A stretch of DNA of 64,000 nucleotides from Actinorhabdospora filicis (GCF_030269765.1 NZ_BSTX01000001.1:434001-498000); one strand, 5' to 3'. Counted from the stretch's first letter, positions 7,307 to 16,465 are shown. Notes: generated by a model not told the origin, from the sequence alone. Numbers and translations: made by a program.

Positions 7307-9079
7307 CTAGATGAAGGTGATGCGGTTGGCCGGGAGCGGCGCCGCCGGGGCGGTCGGCGAGCTGTGCGCGGCGAACCAGTCCACCAGGGCGTCGATGTCC
7401 AGGCCGCCGACGAGGCGGTCGGTGCCCTTGGCGAGCTCGGCGAAGCCGTCCCCGCCGTCGGCGAGGAAGATGTTCACCGTGACGCGGTACTTGGCGGCCG
7501 GGTCGAGCTTCACGCCGTTCAGCTTGACGCTGTCCACGACGATCTTCTCGGCGCCGGTCTTGGCCTGGTCCACGGTGTAGGTGAATCCGGCCGAGGGCTG
7601 GAGGACCTTCGGGCTGTTCAGGTTGGGCCCGCTGTACTGCTGCTGGAGCACGGTGACGATCTGCGCGCCGGTCAGGCTGATGGTGGTCACGTTGTTGTTG
7701 AACGGCTGGACCGTGAAGGCCTCGCCGTAGGTGACCACCCCGTCGCCCTCGCCCGCCGGCGAGGAGGCGTAGCTGAGGTCGGCCCGCACGCCGCCGGGGT
7801 TCATCAGCGCGATCACCGCCCCGCCCTTGTCGGCGGCGGAGGTCACCGCCAGCTGCGAGTCGGCGATGAGGTCGCCCAGCGGGCTCTCGGGGTTCTTCGA
7901 GCCGCGGCCGAGCATGGTGTCGGTGATGTACCCGATCTTCTTGTTGGCGATCGGGTCGACCTTCGTCTTGTACTTGGCGATGATCGCGGTCTCGCCGGCG
8001 TCCTTGGTGACGTCGCGCGTGACGATCTTGTTCGAGGCCTTGACGGAGGTGCGGACGATGTCGCGCGCCCTCTTGTCGTAGGTCACGTTGATCTCGGTGA
8101 ACAGCCGCCCGAACGACGAGGACGAGGTCACCATGCGCGGCTTGCCCTCGGGGTCGGGGATGTTGCACACGTACGACTGGTGCGTGTGACCGGTGACCAC
8201 GAGGTCGATCTGCGGGTCCAGGTTCTTGGCGATGTCGGTGATCGGGCCGGAGATGCCGTCGCCGGGACCGGGCGAGTCGCAGTTGTAGTTGTAGGTGTTG
8301 CTGGCGGGCAGGCCGCCCTCGTGCAGCAGCACCACGATCGACTTGACGCCGACCAGCTTGAGCAGCTTGGCGTAGAAGTTGGCCGTGGCGACCTCGTCCT
8401 TGAAGACCAGGTTCTTCACGCCCTCCTTGGCCACGATGTCACCGGTGCCCTCCAGGGTCATCCCGATGAACCCGACGCGCGCGCCGTCGGCGAAGTTCTT
8501 CACCCACACCGGCGGCAGGGCCGGCAGGCCGGTGCGCTTGTCGACGACGTTGGCGCCCAGCAGCGGGTAGTCGGCGCCGTCGTACGGGCTGGCCGGGTCG
8601 GCGCAGCCGTCCTTCTGGTGGCAGCCGCCCCGCTGGATCCGGCGCAGCTCGTCGATGCCCTCGTCGAACTCGTGGTTGCCGACCGAGGTCACGTCCAGGC
8701 CCAGGGCCTCCATCGCCTCGACGGTGGGCTCGTCGTGGAAGGCGGCCGACAGCAGCGGAGAGGCGCCGATGAGGTCGCCGGCGGCGACGGTCACGGTGTT
8801 CTGGTGGCCCTGGCGCGCCTGCTTCAGGTGCGTGGCCAGGTACTCCACGCCGCCCGACAGGACGGTGACCGGCTTCCCGTCGGGACCGATCCCGATCTGG
8901 GTGTTGGCCGAGGAGCCGGTGGGCGGCTCCAGGTTCCCGTGGAAGTCGTTGAACGCCAGGAGCTGAATGTCGGTGTACTTGTCCGGTTTCGCGGTGGCCG
9001 TGGGCGCGGCGAAGGCCACGCTTCCGAGCACCGCGACCGCGCCGAACGCCGCGAGTGCGCGACGCCGCCGTCCGGTCAT
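7307..9079 (-). CDS. Secreted 5'-nucleotidase/metallophosphatase, UshA-like
   Basis: 590 residues with a Sec signal peptide (RRRR, hydrophobic core, cleavage near ATA at residue 30). The calcineurin-like metallophosphatase domain shows FNDFHG (43-48), GD (101-102), GNHEFD (134-139) and GHTH (297-300), all metal ligands of the UshA/YfkN family. The C-terminal 5_nucleotid_C domain follows (NPGGVRADL, YGEAFTVQPF, NNVTTISLTG). It releases phosphate from extracellular nucleotides or sugar nucleotides. Cysteines in the insertion (GGCHQKDGC) may pair. The ATG at 9079 has AAGGGAG upstream. A 15-bp palindrome at 9110-9124 lies in the promoter region. Confidence 0.92.
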   Translation of the reverse strand: MTGRRRRALAAFGAVAVLGSVAFAAPTATAKPDKYTDIQLLAFNDFHGNLEPPTGSSANTQIGIGPDGKPVTVLSGGVEYLATHLKQARQGHQNTVTVAAGDLIGASPLLSAAFHDEPTVEAMEALGLDVTSVGNHEFDEGIDELRRIQRGGCHQKDGCADPASPYDGADYPLLGANVVDKRTGLPALPPVWVKNFADGARVGFIGMTLEGTGDIVAKEGVKNLVFKDEVATANFYAKLLKLVGVKSIVVLLHEGGLPASNTYNYNCDSPGPGDGISGPITDIAKNLDPQIDLVVTGHTHQSYVCNIPDPEGKPRMVTSSSSFGRLFTEINVTYDKRARDIVRTSVKASNKIVTRDVTKDAGETAIIAKYKTKVDPIANKKIGYITDTMLGRGSKNPESPLGDLIADSQLAVTSAADKGGAVIALMNPGGVRADLSYASSPAGEGDGVVTYGEAFTVQPFNNNVTTISLTGAQIVTVLQQQYSGPNLNSPKVLQPSAGFTYTVDQAKTGAEKIVVDSVKLNGVKLDPAAKYRVTVNIFLADGGDGFAELAKGTDRLVGGLDIDALVDWFAAHSSPTAPAAPLPANRITFI

Positions 9080-9109
9080 GAGGGGCTCCCTTGTGAGAGG
9101 GGTATCGGG

Positions 9110-9124
9110 CTGTGCAGTGCACAG
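9110..9124. promoter_or_regulatory. 15-bp perfect palindrome, candidate operator
   Basis: CTGTGCAGTGCACAG reads the same on both strands around its central base. It lies 30 bp upstream of the nucleotidase start and 80 bp upstream of the divergent SDR gene. The regulator is unknown; it does not look like a PHO box. Confidence 0.45.
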
Positions 9125-9202
9125 ATAAGCAGAAGGAGGAAACGGACGGGTAACAAGGGGTGGGCCTCCCCCGGGACCGCGCCGGGAAATTAACCTTCAT
9201 CC

Positions 9203-9889
9203 ATGCGCACCGTCATGATCACCGGAGCCTCCCGCGGCATCGGCGCGGCCCTCGCCGCGCTGCTCGCCGCGCGCGGCGACCGCGTCCTGGCCGTCGTCCG
9301 CGATCCCGCCACCGCGCCCGAGGGCACCGAGGCGGTCGCCGCCGACCTGGCCGACCCCGCCGCCCTCGCCCGCGCGCTGCCCGCGCTCGACCGCCTGGAC
9401 GCCCTCGTGCACTGCGCGGGCGTGGCCTCCGCCGGTCCCGTCGACGGCTTCTCCGTGGCCGGCTGGCAGCGCGAACTCAACATCAATCTCGTCGCGCCCG
9501 CCGAACTGACCCGCGCGACGCTGCCGGCGCTGCGGGCCTCGCGCGGGCACGTCGTGTTCGTCAACTCCGGCGTCGGCCTCGCCGCCGGTCCGATGTGGTC
9601 GGTCTACGGGGCGAGCAAACACGGATTGAAGGCCCTCGCCGACGCGCTGCGCGCCGAGGAGACCGGCGCGGTCCGGGTCACCACCGTCTACCCGGGCGTC
9701 ACCGACACCGGGATGCAGCGGCAGTTGCGCGAGGACCTGTCCAGCGCCTACGACCCCACCCGCGCGATGAGCGCCGAAACGGTCGCCAAGACCCTGGAGT
9801 ACGTCCTGGACGTACCGGCCGACGCGATGGTCGTGGACCTGCGCCTCACTCCCCCGGTGCCGATGCCGCACCCGGCGAGCAAGCCCTAG
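9203..9889 (+). CDS. Short-chain dehydrogenase/reductase
   Basis: 228 residues, classical SDR. The cofactor loop is TGASRGIG (7-14); CAGVA (71-75) follows beta-4; the catalytic triad is S122, Y135 and K139 (YGASK). It oxidises or reduces an alcohol/carbonyl with NAD(P); the substrate is not evident. No Shine-Dalgarno is seen before the ATG and AT-rich DNA (AAATTAACC) sits at the -10 distance. Its stop overlaps the stop codon of the convergent gene ending at 9886. Confidence 0.88.
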   Translation: MRTVMITGASRGIGAALAALLAARGDRVLAVVRDPATAPEGTEAVAADLADPAALARALPALDRLDALVHCAGVASAGPVDGFSVAGWQRELNINLVAPAELTRATLPALRASRGHVVFVNSGVGLAAGPMWSVYGASKHGLKALADALRAEETGAVRVTTVYPGVTDTGMQRQLREDLSSAYDPTRAMSAETVAKTLEYVLDVPADAMVVDLRLTPPVPMPHPASKP

Positions 9890-10317
9890 CCGATCATCCG
9901 CAGGGCCCGGCGCACGTGCGCGTTGGGATGCCCGGCGAGGCGTTCGAGCGCGCCGCCGGGCACGTCCGAGACCAGCCGGAGCGTGGCCAGCTGCCGGACG
10001 GCGCGGATCAGCGCGACGGCCCCGGCGTCCTCGTCGGCGAGGACGGCCAGGACCTCGGCGGCGTCGACCGTGGGCACCGCCGCACGGATCACCGCGGCGA
10101 CCGTCTCGTCGCCGTCGACGGCGACGAGGCGCGTGCCGAGCAGCGTGTGTTCGGCGCAGGACACGACGGTGCCGTCACCGGCGGCCCACGCGCCCTGCGC
10201 CACCGCGCCGGGCGGCGGTGGCGGCGAGGCGTCCAGGCACGGCCAGGCCAGGTCGGCGGCCAGCTTCGCCACCGCGTCGGGATCGGCGTCGTCGGCCGGA
10301 AGCAGGTGGACGATCAT
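9886..10317 (-). CDS. Conserved hypothetical protein, HEAT-like C-terminus
   Basis: 143 residues starting at the ATG at 10317 (GGAAGAG about 10 bases upstream). Mostly alpha-helical sequence; the last 35 residues (ALERLAGHPNAHVRRALRMIG) look like a HEAT/armadillo-type repeat. No catalytic motif is visible. Convergent with the SDR gene; the two stop codons overlap by two bases. Function unknown. Confidence 0.65.
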   Translation of the reverse strand: MIVHLLPADDADPDAVAKLAADLAWPCLDASPPPPPGAVAQGAWAAGDGTVVSCAEHTLLGTRLVAVDGDETVAAVIRAAVPTVDAAEVLAVLADEDAGAVALIRAVRQLATLRLVSDVPGGALERLAGHPNAHVRRALRMIG

Positions 10318-10388
10318 CGCGCGCCGCTCTTCCCCTTCCACGAGTCCCTCCCCGGCGCGGCCGCGGCCGGACCGGGGAGCCCGCCGCG

Positions 10389-11477
10389 TCAGCCCAGGCT
10401 CAGCCGGGCGACCCGTCCCTTCGGGCCGGAGGCCCAGCAGGCGAATCCGTGCACGCAGTCGACGCTGTCGAAGGCGCCGTCGTCGAAGCGCCGCCAGGTG
10501 CGTCCGCCGTCGAGGGTGATGTCGCTGCCGCCGGGACCGACGGTGACCGCGATCGGCCCGGCCAGGAAGGACACGCCCGAGCGGTACTGCCCCGGCACCG
10601 ACCGGGCGGTGGTGACCGCCGAGGGCCCGCGCTCGGTGTAGGCCGCGCCGCCGGGGGCGGCGTCGGGGGTGGTGTAGTCGCCGCCCACGAAGATCCCGTG
10701 CCTGGCGTCCCGGAACGCGGCGGCGTAGATGCCCGCGCTCGGCCCACTGGGCACGGGCGTGTCGTAGGCCTTCCAGGTGGCGCCCCGGTCGGGGGTGTGC
10801 AGCACGCGCGCCTTGGCGCCGCCGCCGGTCACCAGGAACCCGTTCGTGGAGTCGGCGGCCACCAGGCACTGCCCGCTGGCGGCGAAGGCGAACTCGCCGG
10901 GCAGGGCCTCGGGCGAGACCTCCGGGGCCAGGCGCGTCCAGGTGCGCCCGCCGTCGGGGGTGCGCACGAAGCGGATGCGCCCGTCCACCGGGTCGCTCAT
11001 GGCGATGCCGTGGCGGGAGTCGAAGAAGGCCATGCAGTCGTAGAAGGCGGCCTCTTCGTCATTGGTGAAGGTCTTCGTCCAGGTCGCGCCGCCGTCATCG
11101 GTGACGTAGACCCGCGAGTCGGCGCCCGGGCCGATGGTGAGGGCCACCGCGCTCCTGGCGTCGAAGGCCTCGATGTCGCGGAACTCCAGCGCGGCGGCGT
11201 CGGGCGGCGAGACGTTCCGCCAGCTGCGCCCGGCGTCGGTGGTCCGCAGGACCGTCCCCTTGCTTCCGGCGACCCAGGCCGTGGTGGCCGAAACCGCCGA
11301 CAGGCCCCGGAACTGGCTCGTCACACCGGTGTCGGTGAGCGTCCAGCCCAGGTCGAGGGACCGTTCGTGCTTCGGGATCGCCGTGCCCTCGGGCCCGGCC
11401 TGCGCGCTCCCGGGAGCGCCCGTGACCGCCACGATTAAAGCCAGCCCGGCCGCGGCCGCGCGCATGGTCTTCCGCAT
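10389..11477 (-). CDS. Secreted beta-propeller protein, YCF48/BNR-repeat type
   Basis: 362 residues with a Sec signal peptide (MRKTMRAAAAG, cleavage near AQA). The mature part has repeated Asp-box-like units (TTDAGRSWRNV, VTDDGGATWTKT, RTPDGGRTWTRL, HTPDRGATWKAY, TLDGGRTWRRF), each with S/T-x-D-x-G-x-x-W. This is the BNR/Asp-box pattern of sialidase-like and YCF48/HCF136-like propellers. The catalytic arginine triad of sialidases is not apparent, so it is more likely a binding or assembly propeller. Actinobacterial homologues are often labelled oxidoreductase without support. The start at 11477 is set by the signal peptide. Confidence 0.8.
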   Translation of the reverse strand: MRKTMRAAAAGLALIVAVTGAPGSAQAGPEGTAIPKHERSLDLGWTLTDTGVTSQFRGLSAVSATTAWVAGSKGTVLRTTDAGRSWRNVSPPDAAALEFRDIEAFDARSAVALTIGPGADSRVYVTDDGGATWTKTFTNDEEAAFYDCMAFFDSRHGIAMSDPVDGRIRFVRTPDGGRTWTRLAPEVSPEALPGEFAFAASGQCLVAADSTNGFLVTGGGAKARVLHTPDRGATWKAYDTPVPSGPSAGIYAAAFRDARHGIFVGGDYTTPDAAPGGAAYTERGPSAVTTARSVPGQYRSGVSFLAGPIAVTVGPGGSDITLDGGRTWRRFDDGAFDSVDCVHGFACWASGPKGRVARLSLG

Positions 11478-11532
11478 AGGCGGCAACCTACCAACCGCGA
11501 GGGGGTGCGGACAAGATCCCGGCGCGGGCGCG

Positions 11533-11560
11533 AAAAAGGGCGCCCCTCGCGGGGCGCCCT
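11533..11560 (-). terminator. Intrinsic terminator of the thyX-dapA-rnj operon
   Basis: Stem AGGGCGCCCC / GGGGCGCCCT with a TCGC loop, followed on the minus strand by T5 (A-run at 11533-11537). It lies 11 bp after the rnj stop codon. Confidence 0.9.
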
Positions 11561-11570
11561 CCACTCGCGC

Positions 11571-13259
11571 TCAGACCTCCAGCACGTTCGGCACGATCAT
11601 CGGCCGGCGGCGGTAGGTCTCGTTGACCCACCGCCCGACCGTGCGCCGGACGAGCTGCTGCAGCTGGTGCGGGTCGGTGACGCCGTCCTCGGAGGCCCGG
11701 TCGAGGGCCGCGGTGATCACCGGCAGCACCGGGTCGAAGGCGGCGGGGTCCTCGCTGAAGCCCTTCGCCGACACCGTCGGGCCGCCGACGACCTTTCCGG
11801 TCACCGAATCGATGACCACGGTCGCGGCGATGAAACCGCCGTCGCCGAGGATGCGCCGCTCGGTCAGCAGGCTCTCGCCCACGTCGCCCACGGCCAGGCC
11901 GTCGACGTAGATGTAGCTGTTCGGGACGTGCCCGACCACGCGCGCGACACCGTCGACGAGGTCGACCACGTCGCCGTCCTCGCACATCGCCACCTGCTCG
12001 GCGGGGACGCCGGAGGCCACCGCGAGACGCGCGTGCGCCCGCAGGTGCCGCCACTCGCCGTGCACGGGCATGAAGTTGCTGGGCCGCACCATGTTCAGCA
12101 GGTACAGCAGCTCACCGGCCGGGGCGTGCCCCGACACGTGCACCTTCGCCACGTCCTTGTGGATGACCGTCGCGCCCGCGCGGGACAGGCGGTTGATGAC
12201 GCCGTAGACGGCCGTCTCGTTGCCCGGCACCAGCGACGAGGCCAGGACGACGGTGTCGCCGGGGCCCACGGTGATGTGCCGGTGGTCGCCGGAGGCCATC
12301 CGCCCCAGCGCCGACATCGGCTCGCCCTGCGAACCGGTCGACATGAACACGATCTCCTCCGGCGGCAGCGACGCGGCCTCGTCGAGGGAGACCAGCAGGT
12401 CGCCGGGGATGTTCAGCAGCTTCAGGTCCCGCGCGATGCCCATGTTGCGGACCATCGAGCGGCCGATGAGGGCGACCTTGCGGCCGTGCTCGGCGGCGGA
12501 GTCCATGACCTGCTGCACGCGGTGCACGTGCGAGGCGAAGGACGCCACGATGATGCGGCCGGTGGCGGTGCGGAAGATGTCGTCCAGGACGGGCCGGATG
12601 GCCTGCTCGGAGGTCACGAAGCCGGGGATCTCGGCGTTGGTGGAGTCCGACATCAGCAGGTCGACGCCCTCGGCGCCCAGGCGCGCGAAACCGGCCAGGT
12701 CGGTGATGCGGCCGTCGAGCGGGAGCTGGTCCATCTTGAAGTCGCCGGTGTGCAGGACGGTGCCCGCGCCGGTGCGGATCGCCACGGCCATCGCGTCGGG
12801 GATGGAGTGGTTGACCGCGAAGAACTCCAGCTCGAAGGGCCCCAGGCGCTCCTTGCCGCCCTCGCTGACCACGAGGCTGTAGGGCTTGATGCGCCGCTCG
12901 GCGAGCTTGGCCTCGATGAGCGCGATGGTGAACTGCGAACCGACGAGGGGGATGTCGGGCTTGTGCTGGAGCAGGTAGGGCACCGCGCCGATGTGGTCCT
13001 CGTGCCCGTGGGTGAGGACGACGGCCTCGATGTCGCCGAGGCGGTCCATGATGGGGGTGAAGTCCGGCAGGATCAGGTCGACGCCGGGCTGGTCCATGTC
13101 GGGGAACAGGACACCGCAGTCGACGACGAGGAGCTTCCCGTCGTACTCGAAGACGGCCATGTTGCGGCCGATCGCGCCCAGCCCGCCGAGCGGGATGATG
13201 CGCAGGGCGCCGTCCGCCAGCGGCGGCGGGGGTGCCAGTTCGGAGCTGGTCTTAGACAT
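11571..13259 (-). CDS. rnj: Ribonuclease J
   Basis: 562 residues, full length for RNase J. The metallo-beta-lactamase motif HGHEDH (84-89) binds two zincs; further ligands are visible in TGDFK and SDSTN. The beta-CASP domain (ASHVHRVQQVMD, STGSQGEP, SGHAPAGEL, VHGEWRHLR) and a C-terminal domain follow. RNase J combines endo- and 5'-3' exoribonuclease activity in mRNA decay and rRNA maturation. The ATG at 13259 (AAGGAGG 7 bases upstream) overlaps the 3' end of dapA by 8 bases, indicating translational coupling. Confidence 0.96.
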   Translation of the reverse strand: MSKTSSELAPPPPLADGALRIIPLGGLGAIGRNMAVFEYDGKLLVVDCGVLFPDMDQPGVDLILPDFTPIMDRLGDIEAVVLTHGHEDHIGAVPYLLQHKPDIPLVGSQFTIALIEAKLAERRIKPYSLVVSEGGKERLGPFELEFFAVNHSIPDAMAVAIRTGAGTVLHTGDFKMDQLPLDGRITDLAGFARLGAEGVDLLMSDSTNAEIPGFVTSEQAIRPVLDDIFRTATGRIIVASFASHVHRVQQVMDSAAEHGRKVALIGRSMVRNMGIARDLKLLNIPGDLLVSLDEAASLPPEEIVFMSTGSQGEPMSALGRMASGDHRHITVGPGDTVVLASSLVPGNETAVYGVINRLSRAGATVIHKDVAKVHVSGHAPAGELLYLLNMVRPSNFMPVHGEWRHLRAHARLAVASGVPAEQVAMCEDGDVVDLVDGVARVVGHVPNSYIYVDGLAVGDVGESLLTERRILGDGGFIAATVVIDSVTGKVVGGPTVSAKGFSEDPAAFDPVLPVITAALDRASEDGVTDPHQLQQLVRRTVGRWVNETYRRRPMIVPNVLEV

Positions 13260-14169
13260 CGGAGGCCTCCTTGACGGTCTCACCGGAGGCGGCCAGGTCG
13301 GCCACCAGCAACGCGCGCAGCTCGTCATCGGCGTCGATCAGCGGCGAGCGCACCGGACCGGCGGGCAGGCCCTTGAGCGCGAGCAGGGCCTTGACGGCGA
13401 TGGTGCCCTGGGTGCGGCCCATGATCCCGGCGATGGCGGGGGTCAGGGCCAGGTTGACGTCGCGGGCGGCGAGGGTGTCGCCGCGGTCGAACGCGTCGTA
13501 CATGTCGGCGAGGCGGTGCCCGAAGAGGTGGGCGACGACGCTGACCGCGCCGGACCCGCCGATGGCCGCCGAGGCCAGGTTCAGCTCGTCGATGCCGCTG
13601 TAGACGGCCAGGTCCGTCTCGCGCAGGACGCGCTGGGTGGCGAAGAGGTCGCCCTTGGAGTCCTTCACCGCGGCGACGCGGGGGTGCGCGGCGAGGGTGA
13701 TGATGGTGCCGGTCTCGATCGCCAGGCCGGTGCGGCCGGGGATGTCGTAGAGCATCACCGGGAGGCCGGTGGCGTCGGCGACGGCCGTGAAGTGGCGGAC
13801 GAGCCCGGCCTGCGGGGGCTTGTTGTAGTAGGGCGTCACGGCGAGGAGCCCGTGGGCGCCGGTCTTCTCGGCGCGGCGGGCGAGTTCGACGCTGTGGGCG
13901 GTGTCGTTGGTGCCCACGCCACTGATCACGGTGGCGCGGTCGCCGACGGCCTCCAGGACGGCCCGCAGGACCGTCTCCTTCTCGGCGTCGCTCGTGGTGG
14001 CCGACTCGCCGGTGGTCCCGTTCAGCACGAGCCCGTCGCAGCGCTGCACGTCCACGAGGTGCGCGGCGAGTTCCTGCGCACCGGCGACGTCGACTTCGGA
14101 CCGCTCGTCGAACGGGGTGATCATCGCGGTGAGCAGGCGCCCGAACGGGCGTGCGATGTGCGTCGTCAT
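13252..14169 (-). CDS. dapA: 4-Hydroxy-tetrahydrodipicolinate synthase
   Basis: 305 residues. It condenses pyruvate with aspartate semialdehyde, the first step of the lysine/diaminopimelate branch. The Schiff-base lysine is K169 (AAVKDSKGD), the proton-relay tyrosine Y141 lies in YDIPGRT, and the pyruvate-binding GTTGE is at 51-55. It sits second in thyX-dapA-rnj, the usual actinobacterial order; dapB lies about 9 kb away on the same strand. Confidence 0.96.
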   Translation of the reverse strand: MTTHIARPFGRLLTAMITPFDERSEVDVAGAQELAAHLVDVQRCDGLVLNGTTGESATTSDAEKETVLRAVLEAVGDRATVISGVGTNDTAHSVELARRAEKTGAHGLLAVTPYYNKPPQAGLVRHFTAVADATGLPVMLYDIPGRTGLAIETGTIITLAAHPRVAAVKDSKGDLFATQRVLRETDLAVYSGIDELNLASAAIGGSGAVSVVAHLFGHRLADMYDAFDRGDTLAARDVNLALTPAIAGIMGRTQGTIAVKALLALKGLPAGPVRSPLIDADDELRALLVADLAASGETVKEASDV

Positions 14170-14202
14170 ATGGTCAAACCTAACTGAGGCCGGACGCCTC
14201 TA

Positions 14203-14964
14203 TCAGCCTTCGTGCACGTACGGGCTGCTGGCGACCTCGGTGCCGTCCTCCAGGGCGGTGATGGTGAAGTCGCGGAAGACGTTGGGCGCGGCCTCCTGGA
14301 GCTTGCGGAGGCAGTCGATCGCGGCGGCGCGGATCTCGACGTCGGCGTGCTCGGTGGCGCGCATGGCGATGAAGTGGCGCCAGGCGCGGTAGTTGCCGGT
14401 GACCACGATGCGGGTCTCGGTGGCGTTGGGGAGCACGGCGCGCGCGGCCTGGCGGGCCTGCTTGCGGCGCAGGGTCGCGTTGGGGACGTCGGCGAACTTC
14501 TTCTCCAGGCCTTCGAGGAGCTCGATGTAGGCCTGCTGGGAGGCGGCCGCGGCGGCGAGGAACTTCGCGTGCAGCTCGGGGTCCTCGGCGATGACGTCGG
14601 GCTCGACCATCATGGCGTCGCGCTCGGGGACGTAGCGCTGGGAGAGCTGGCTGTAGGAGAAGTGGCGGTGCCGGATGAGCTCGTGGGTGAGCGAGCGCGA
14701 GATGCCGGTCATGTAGAAGGACGCCGAGCCGTGCTCCAGGACGGAGAGGTGGCCGACCTCCAGGATGTGGCGCAGGTAGCCCTCGTTGGTGGCGGTGGCC
14801 GGGTTCGGCTTGCCCCAGGACTGGTAGCAGGCGCGTCCGGCGAACTCGGCGAGCGCCTGGCCGCCGTCGGCGTCGGTGCTCCACGGCACGTCGGCCGGGG
14901 CCTCGAAGTGGGTCCAGGCGATCAGCCTGAACTCCGGTGTGGTGGTTGCCGGCTCTCCGGACAC
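14203..14964 (-). CDS. thyX: Flavin-dependent thymidylate synthase
   Basis: 253 residues. The ThyX signature RHRxxxxxxxS is R98-H-R100 to S108 ([11 protein letters not shown]), and the C-terminal [14 protein letters not shown] is typical. It methylates dUMP using methylene-tetrahydrofolate and FADH2/NADPH. The GTG at 14964 has GAGGGG upstream. It heads the operon with dapA (33-bp gap) and rnj. No thyA is seen in the window. Confidence 0.96.
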   Translation of the reverse strand: MSGEPATTTPEFRLIAWTHFEAPADVPWSTDADGGQALAEFAGRACYQSWGKPNPATATNEGYLRHILEVGHLSVLEHGSASFYMTGISRSLTHELIRHRHFSYSQLSQRYVPERDAMMVEPDVIAEDPELHAKFLAAAAASQQAYIELLEGLEKKFADVPNATLRRKQARQAARAVLPNATETRIVVTGNYRAWRHFIAMRATEHADVEIRAAAIDCLRKLQEAAPNVFRDFTITALEDGTEVASSPYVHEG

Positions 14965-15027
14965 GATGTCGCCCCTCGGTCAATGTCGGTTGATTCGCCT
15001 TGAGAATAGTTCTGTGCTGGGTTGGCA

Positions 15028-15064
15028 TTGCATGACGCCACTGAAGGTGTCATACTGGCGTCAT
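15028..15064 (+). promoter_or_regulatory. Leaderless promoter with 9-bp inverted-repeat operator
   Basis: TTGCAT (15028-15033), 17 bp, CATACT (15051-15056), then 6 bases to the ATG at 15063. Inverted arms ATGACGCCA (15032-15040) and TGGCGTCAT (15056-15064) bracket the promoter; the second covers the -10/start-codon junction. This geometry suits autorepression by the ribbon-helix-helix protein encoded just downstream. Confidence 0.65.
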
Positions 15065-15569
15065 GGATCTGAGCCCTTATCTCGAAGCACTCCGCCGGGA
15101 CTTCGTCAGCAGCGCGGCCCCCGGGGGCGAGGACGTCACGCGCACCGCCGAGCTCCTCGCCGGCTCCATCGAGGCGGCCATCCGGCTGTCGATGATGGAG
15201 GTCCTGTCCGCCGCGGCCGATGAGATCACCGACGAGCTGGACAAGAGCGGCCACCCCGCCACCGTCGAGGTGCGGATGCGCGGACGCCAGGCCGACCTGG
15301 TCGTCACCGACGCCCCGGCCGCCGCGCCCGCTCCCCCGCCGACCAGCGCCGGCGACTCCGGCGATGTCGCGCGCATCACCCTGCGGTTGCCCGAGCAGCT
15401 CAAGGAGGCCGTCGAGCAGGCCGCCTCCGCCGAGAGCATCTCGGTCAACGCCTGGCTGGTCCGGGCCATCAACGCCGCGGTCCACCACGGCGGCCCGACG
15501 CCCGGGGCGACCACCGGTCGCGCCAGGTTCACCGGCGGCCGCCGCATCACCGGCTACGCCCAGGCCTGA
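15063..15569 (+). CDS. Ribbon-helix-helix (HicB/Arc-like) regulator
   Basis: 168 residues. The C-terminal region at about 103-140 (RITLRLPEQLKEAVEQAA then ISVNAWLVRAI) is a clear ribbon-helix-helix DNA-binding domain of the HicB/CopG kind. The N-terminal 85 residues are helical and precede an Ala/Pro linker. It is followed after 18 bp by a DUF4097 gene, a common actinobacterial pair often annotated as a toxin-antitoxin-like unit; no toxin is recognisable here. It probably regulates its own promoter through the inverted repeat over its start. Confidence 0.85.
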   Translation: MDLSPYLEALRRDFVSSAAPGGEDVTRTAELLAGSIEAAIRLSMMEVLSAAADEITDELDKSGHPATVEVRMRGRQADLVVTDAPAAAPAPPPTSAGDSGDVARITLRLPEQLKEAVEQAASAESISVNAWLVRAINAAVHHGGPTPGATTGRARFTGGRRITGYAQA

Positions 15570-15587
15570 GACCCGAAGAGGATTGTG

Positions 15588-16391
15588 ATGCCTGAATTCC
15601 CCTGCGCAACGCCCGTGCACGCCGACATCACCATGGCGGCCGGTCTCGGCGACATCACCTGCGAGGAGCGCGAGTCGGCCTACGTCGACGTCTCGCCCTA
15701 CGAGCCCGGCGACCGCAACGGCGCCGAGGTGGCCGCGGCCACCGAGGTCCGCTTCGACGGCGACCGGCTCACCGTCCGGGTCCCCGAGGCGGGCATCGGA
15801 TGGCTGTTCAAGCGCCAGCCCGCGCTGCGGATCACCGTCAAGCTGCCCTCGGGATCCTCGGTCAACGCCAAGTCGGCCTCGGCCGACCTGATCTCCCGGG
15901 GCCAGTCCACGCGCGTCCAGCTGAACAGCGGCAGCGGCTCGCTGTCGGTGGCCGACGCGCACGACATCGGCGTCAACACCGCCAGCGGTGACGTGAAGGT
16001 CATGCGCGCCGCGGGTTCGGTGCACGCCAACTCCGCCTCCGGCGACATCGAGATCGACCACGCCGACGGCGAGGTCAACGCGAAGTCGGCCTCCGGCGAC
16101 ATCCGGGTCGGCTTCGCCGGCGCGAAGCTGTCGGCGACCACGGCCTCCGGCGACGTGCTGGTCCGGCAGGGCCGGCGGGGCGTGCACAAGGTGCGCACCG
16201 TCTCCGGCTCGGTCTCCATCGGCGTCGCCAAGGGCACCGGCGTGTGGCTCGACCTGAGCACCACCTCCGGCCGCACCAGCAGCGACCTCTCGGTCGGGGA
16301 CACCCCCGCCGGGAACATCGGTGAGCCGGACCTGAACCTGCAGGTCCGCACCATCAGCGGCGACATCGAGGTTCTGCGCACCCTGGACTGA
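15588..16391 (+). CDS. DUF4097 family beta-strand repeat protein
   Basis: 267 residues from the ATG at 15588 (GAAGAGGA at 15575-15582); a GTG immediately before it is an alternative start. The middle and C-terminal parts consist of short repeated strands with S/T-A-S-G-D (NTASGDVKV, NSASGDIEI, KSASGDIRV, TTASGDVLV, RTVSGSVSI, RTISGDIEV), the hallmark of the DUF4097/adhesin-like right-handed beta-helix. No signal peptide or membrane anchor is present. Partner of the RHH gene upstream. Function unknown. Confidence 0.85.
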   Translation: MPEFPCATPVHADITMAAGLGDITCEERESAYVDVSPYEPGDRNGAEVAAATEVRFDGDRLTVRVPEAGIGWLFKRQPALRITVKLPSGSSVNAKSASADLISRGQSTRVQLNSGSGSLSVADAHDIGVNTASGDVKVMRAAGSVHANSASGDIEIDHADGEVNAKSASGDIRVGFAGAKLSATTASGDVLVRQGRRGVHKVRTVSGSVSIGVAKGTGVWLDLSTTSGRTSSDLSVGDTPAGNIGEPDLNLQVRTISGDIEVLRTLD

Positions 16392-16406
16392 GGCGGCACG
16401 CCTCAG
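16388..16406 (+). terminator. Hairpin overlapping the DUF4097 stop codon
   Basis: CTGAGGCG / CGCCTCAG with a 3-base loop. A second, slightly imperfect stem lies at about 16431-16458 (GGCGGTCACC / GGTGGCCGCC). The pair separates the convergent genes ending at 16391 and 16466. Confidence 0.7.
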
Positions 16407-16465
16407 GGGTGCGGGGCGAGAATCCAGCGAGGGGCGGTCACCGGACGGTGGCCGCCTCCCGTCGT

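Noticed and set aside
15063..16391. Classical HicAB toxin-antitoxin system
   Set aside because: The partner is a DUF4097 beta-strand protein; there is no HicA-like double-stranded RNA-binding fold.
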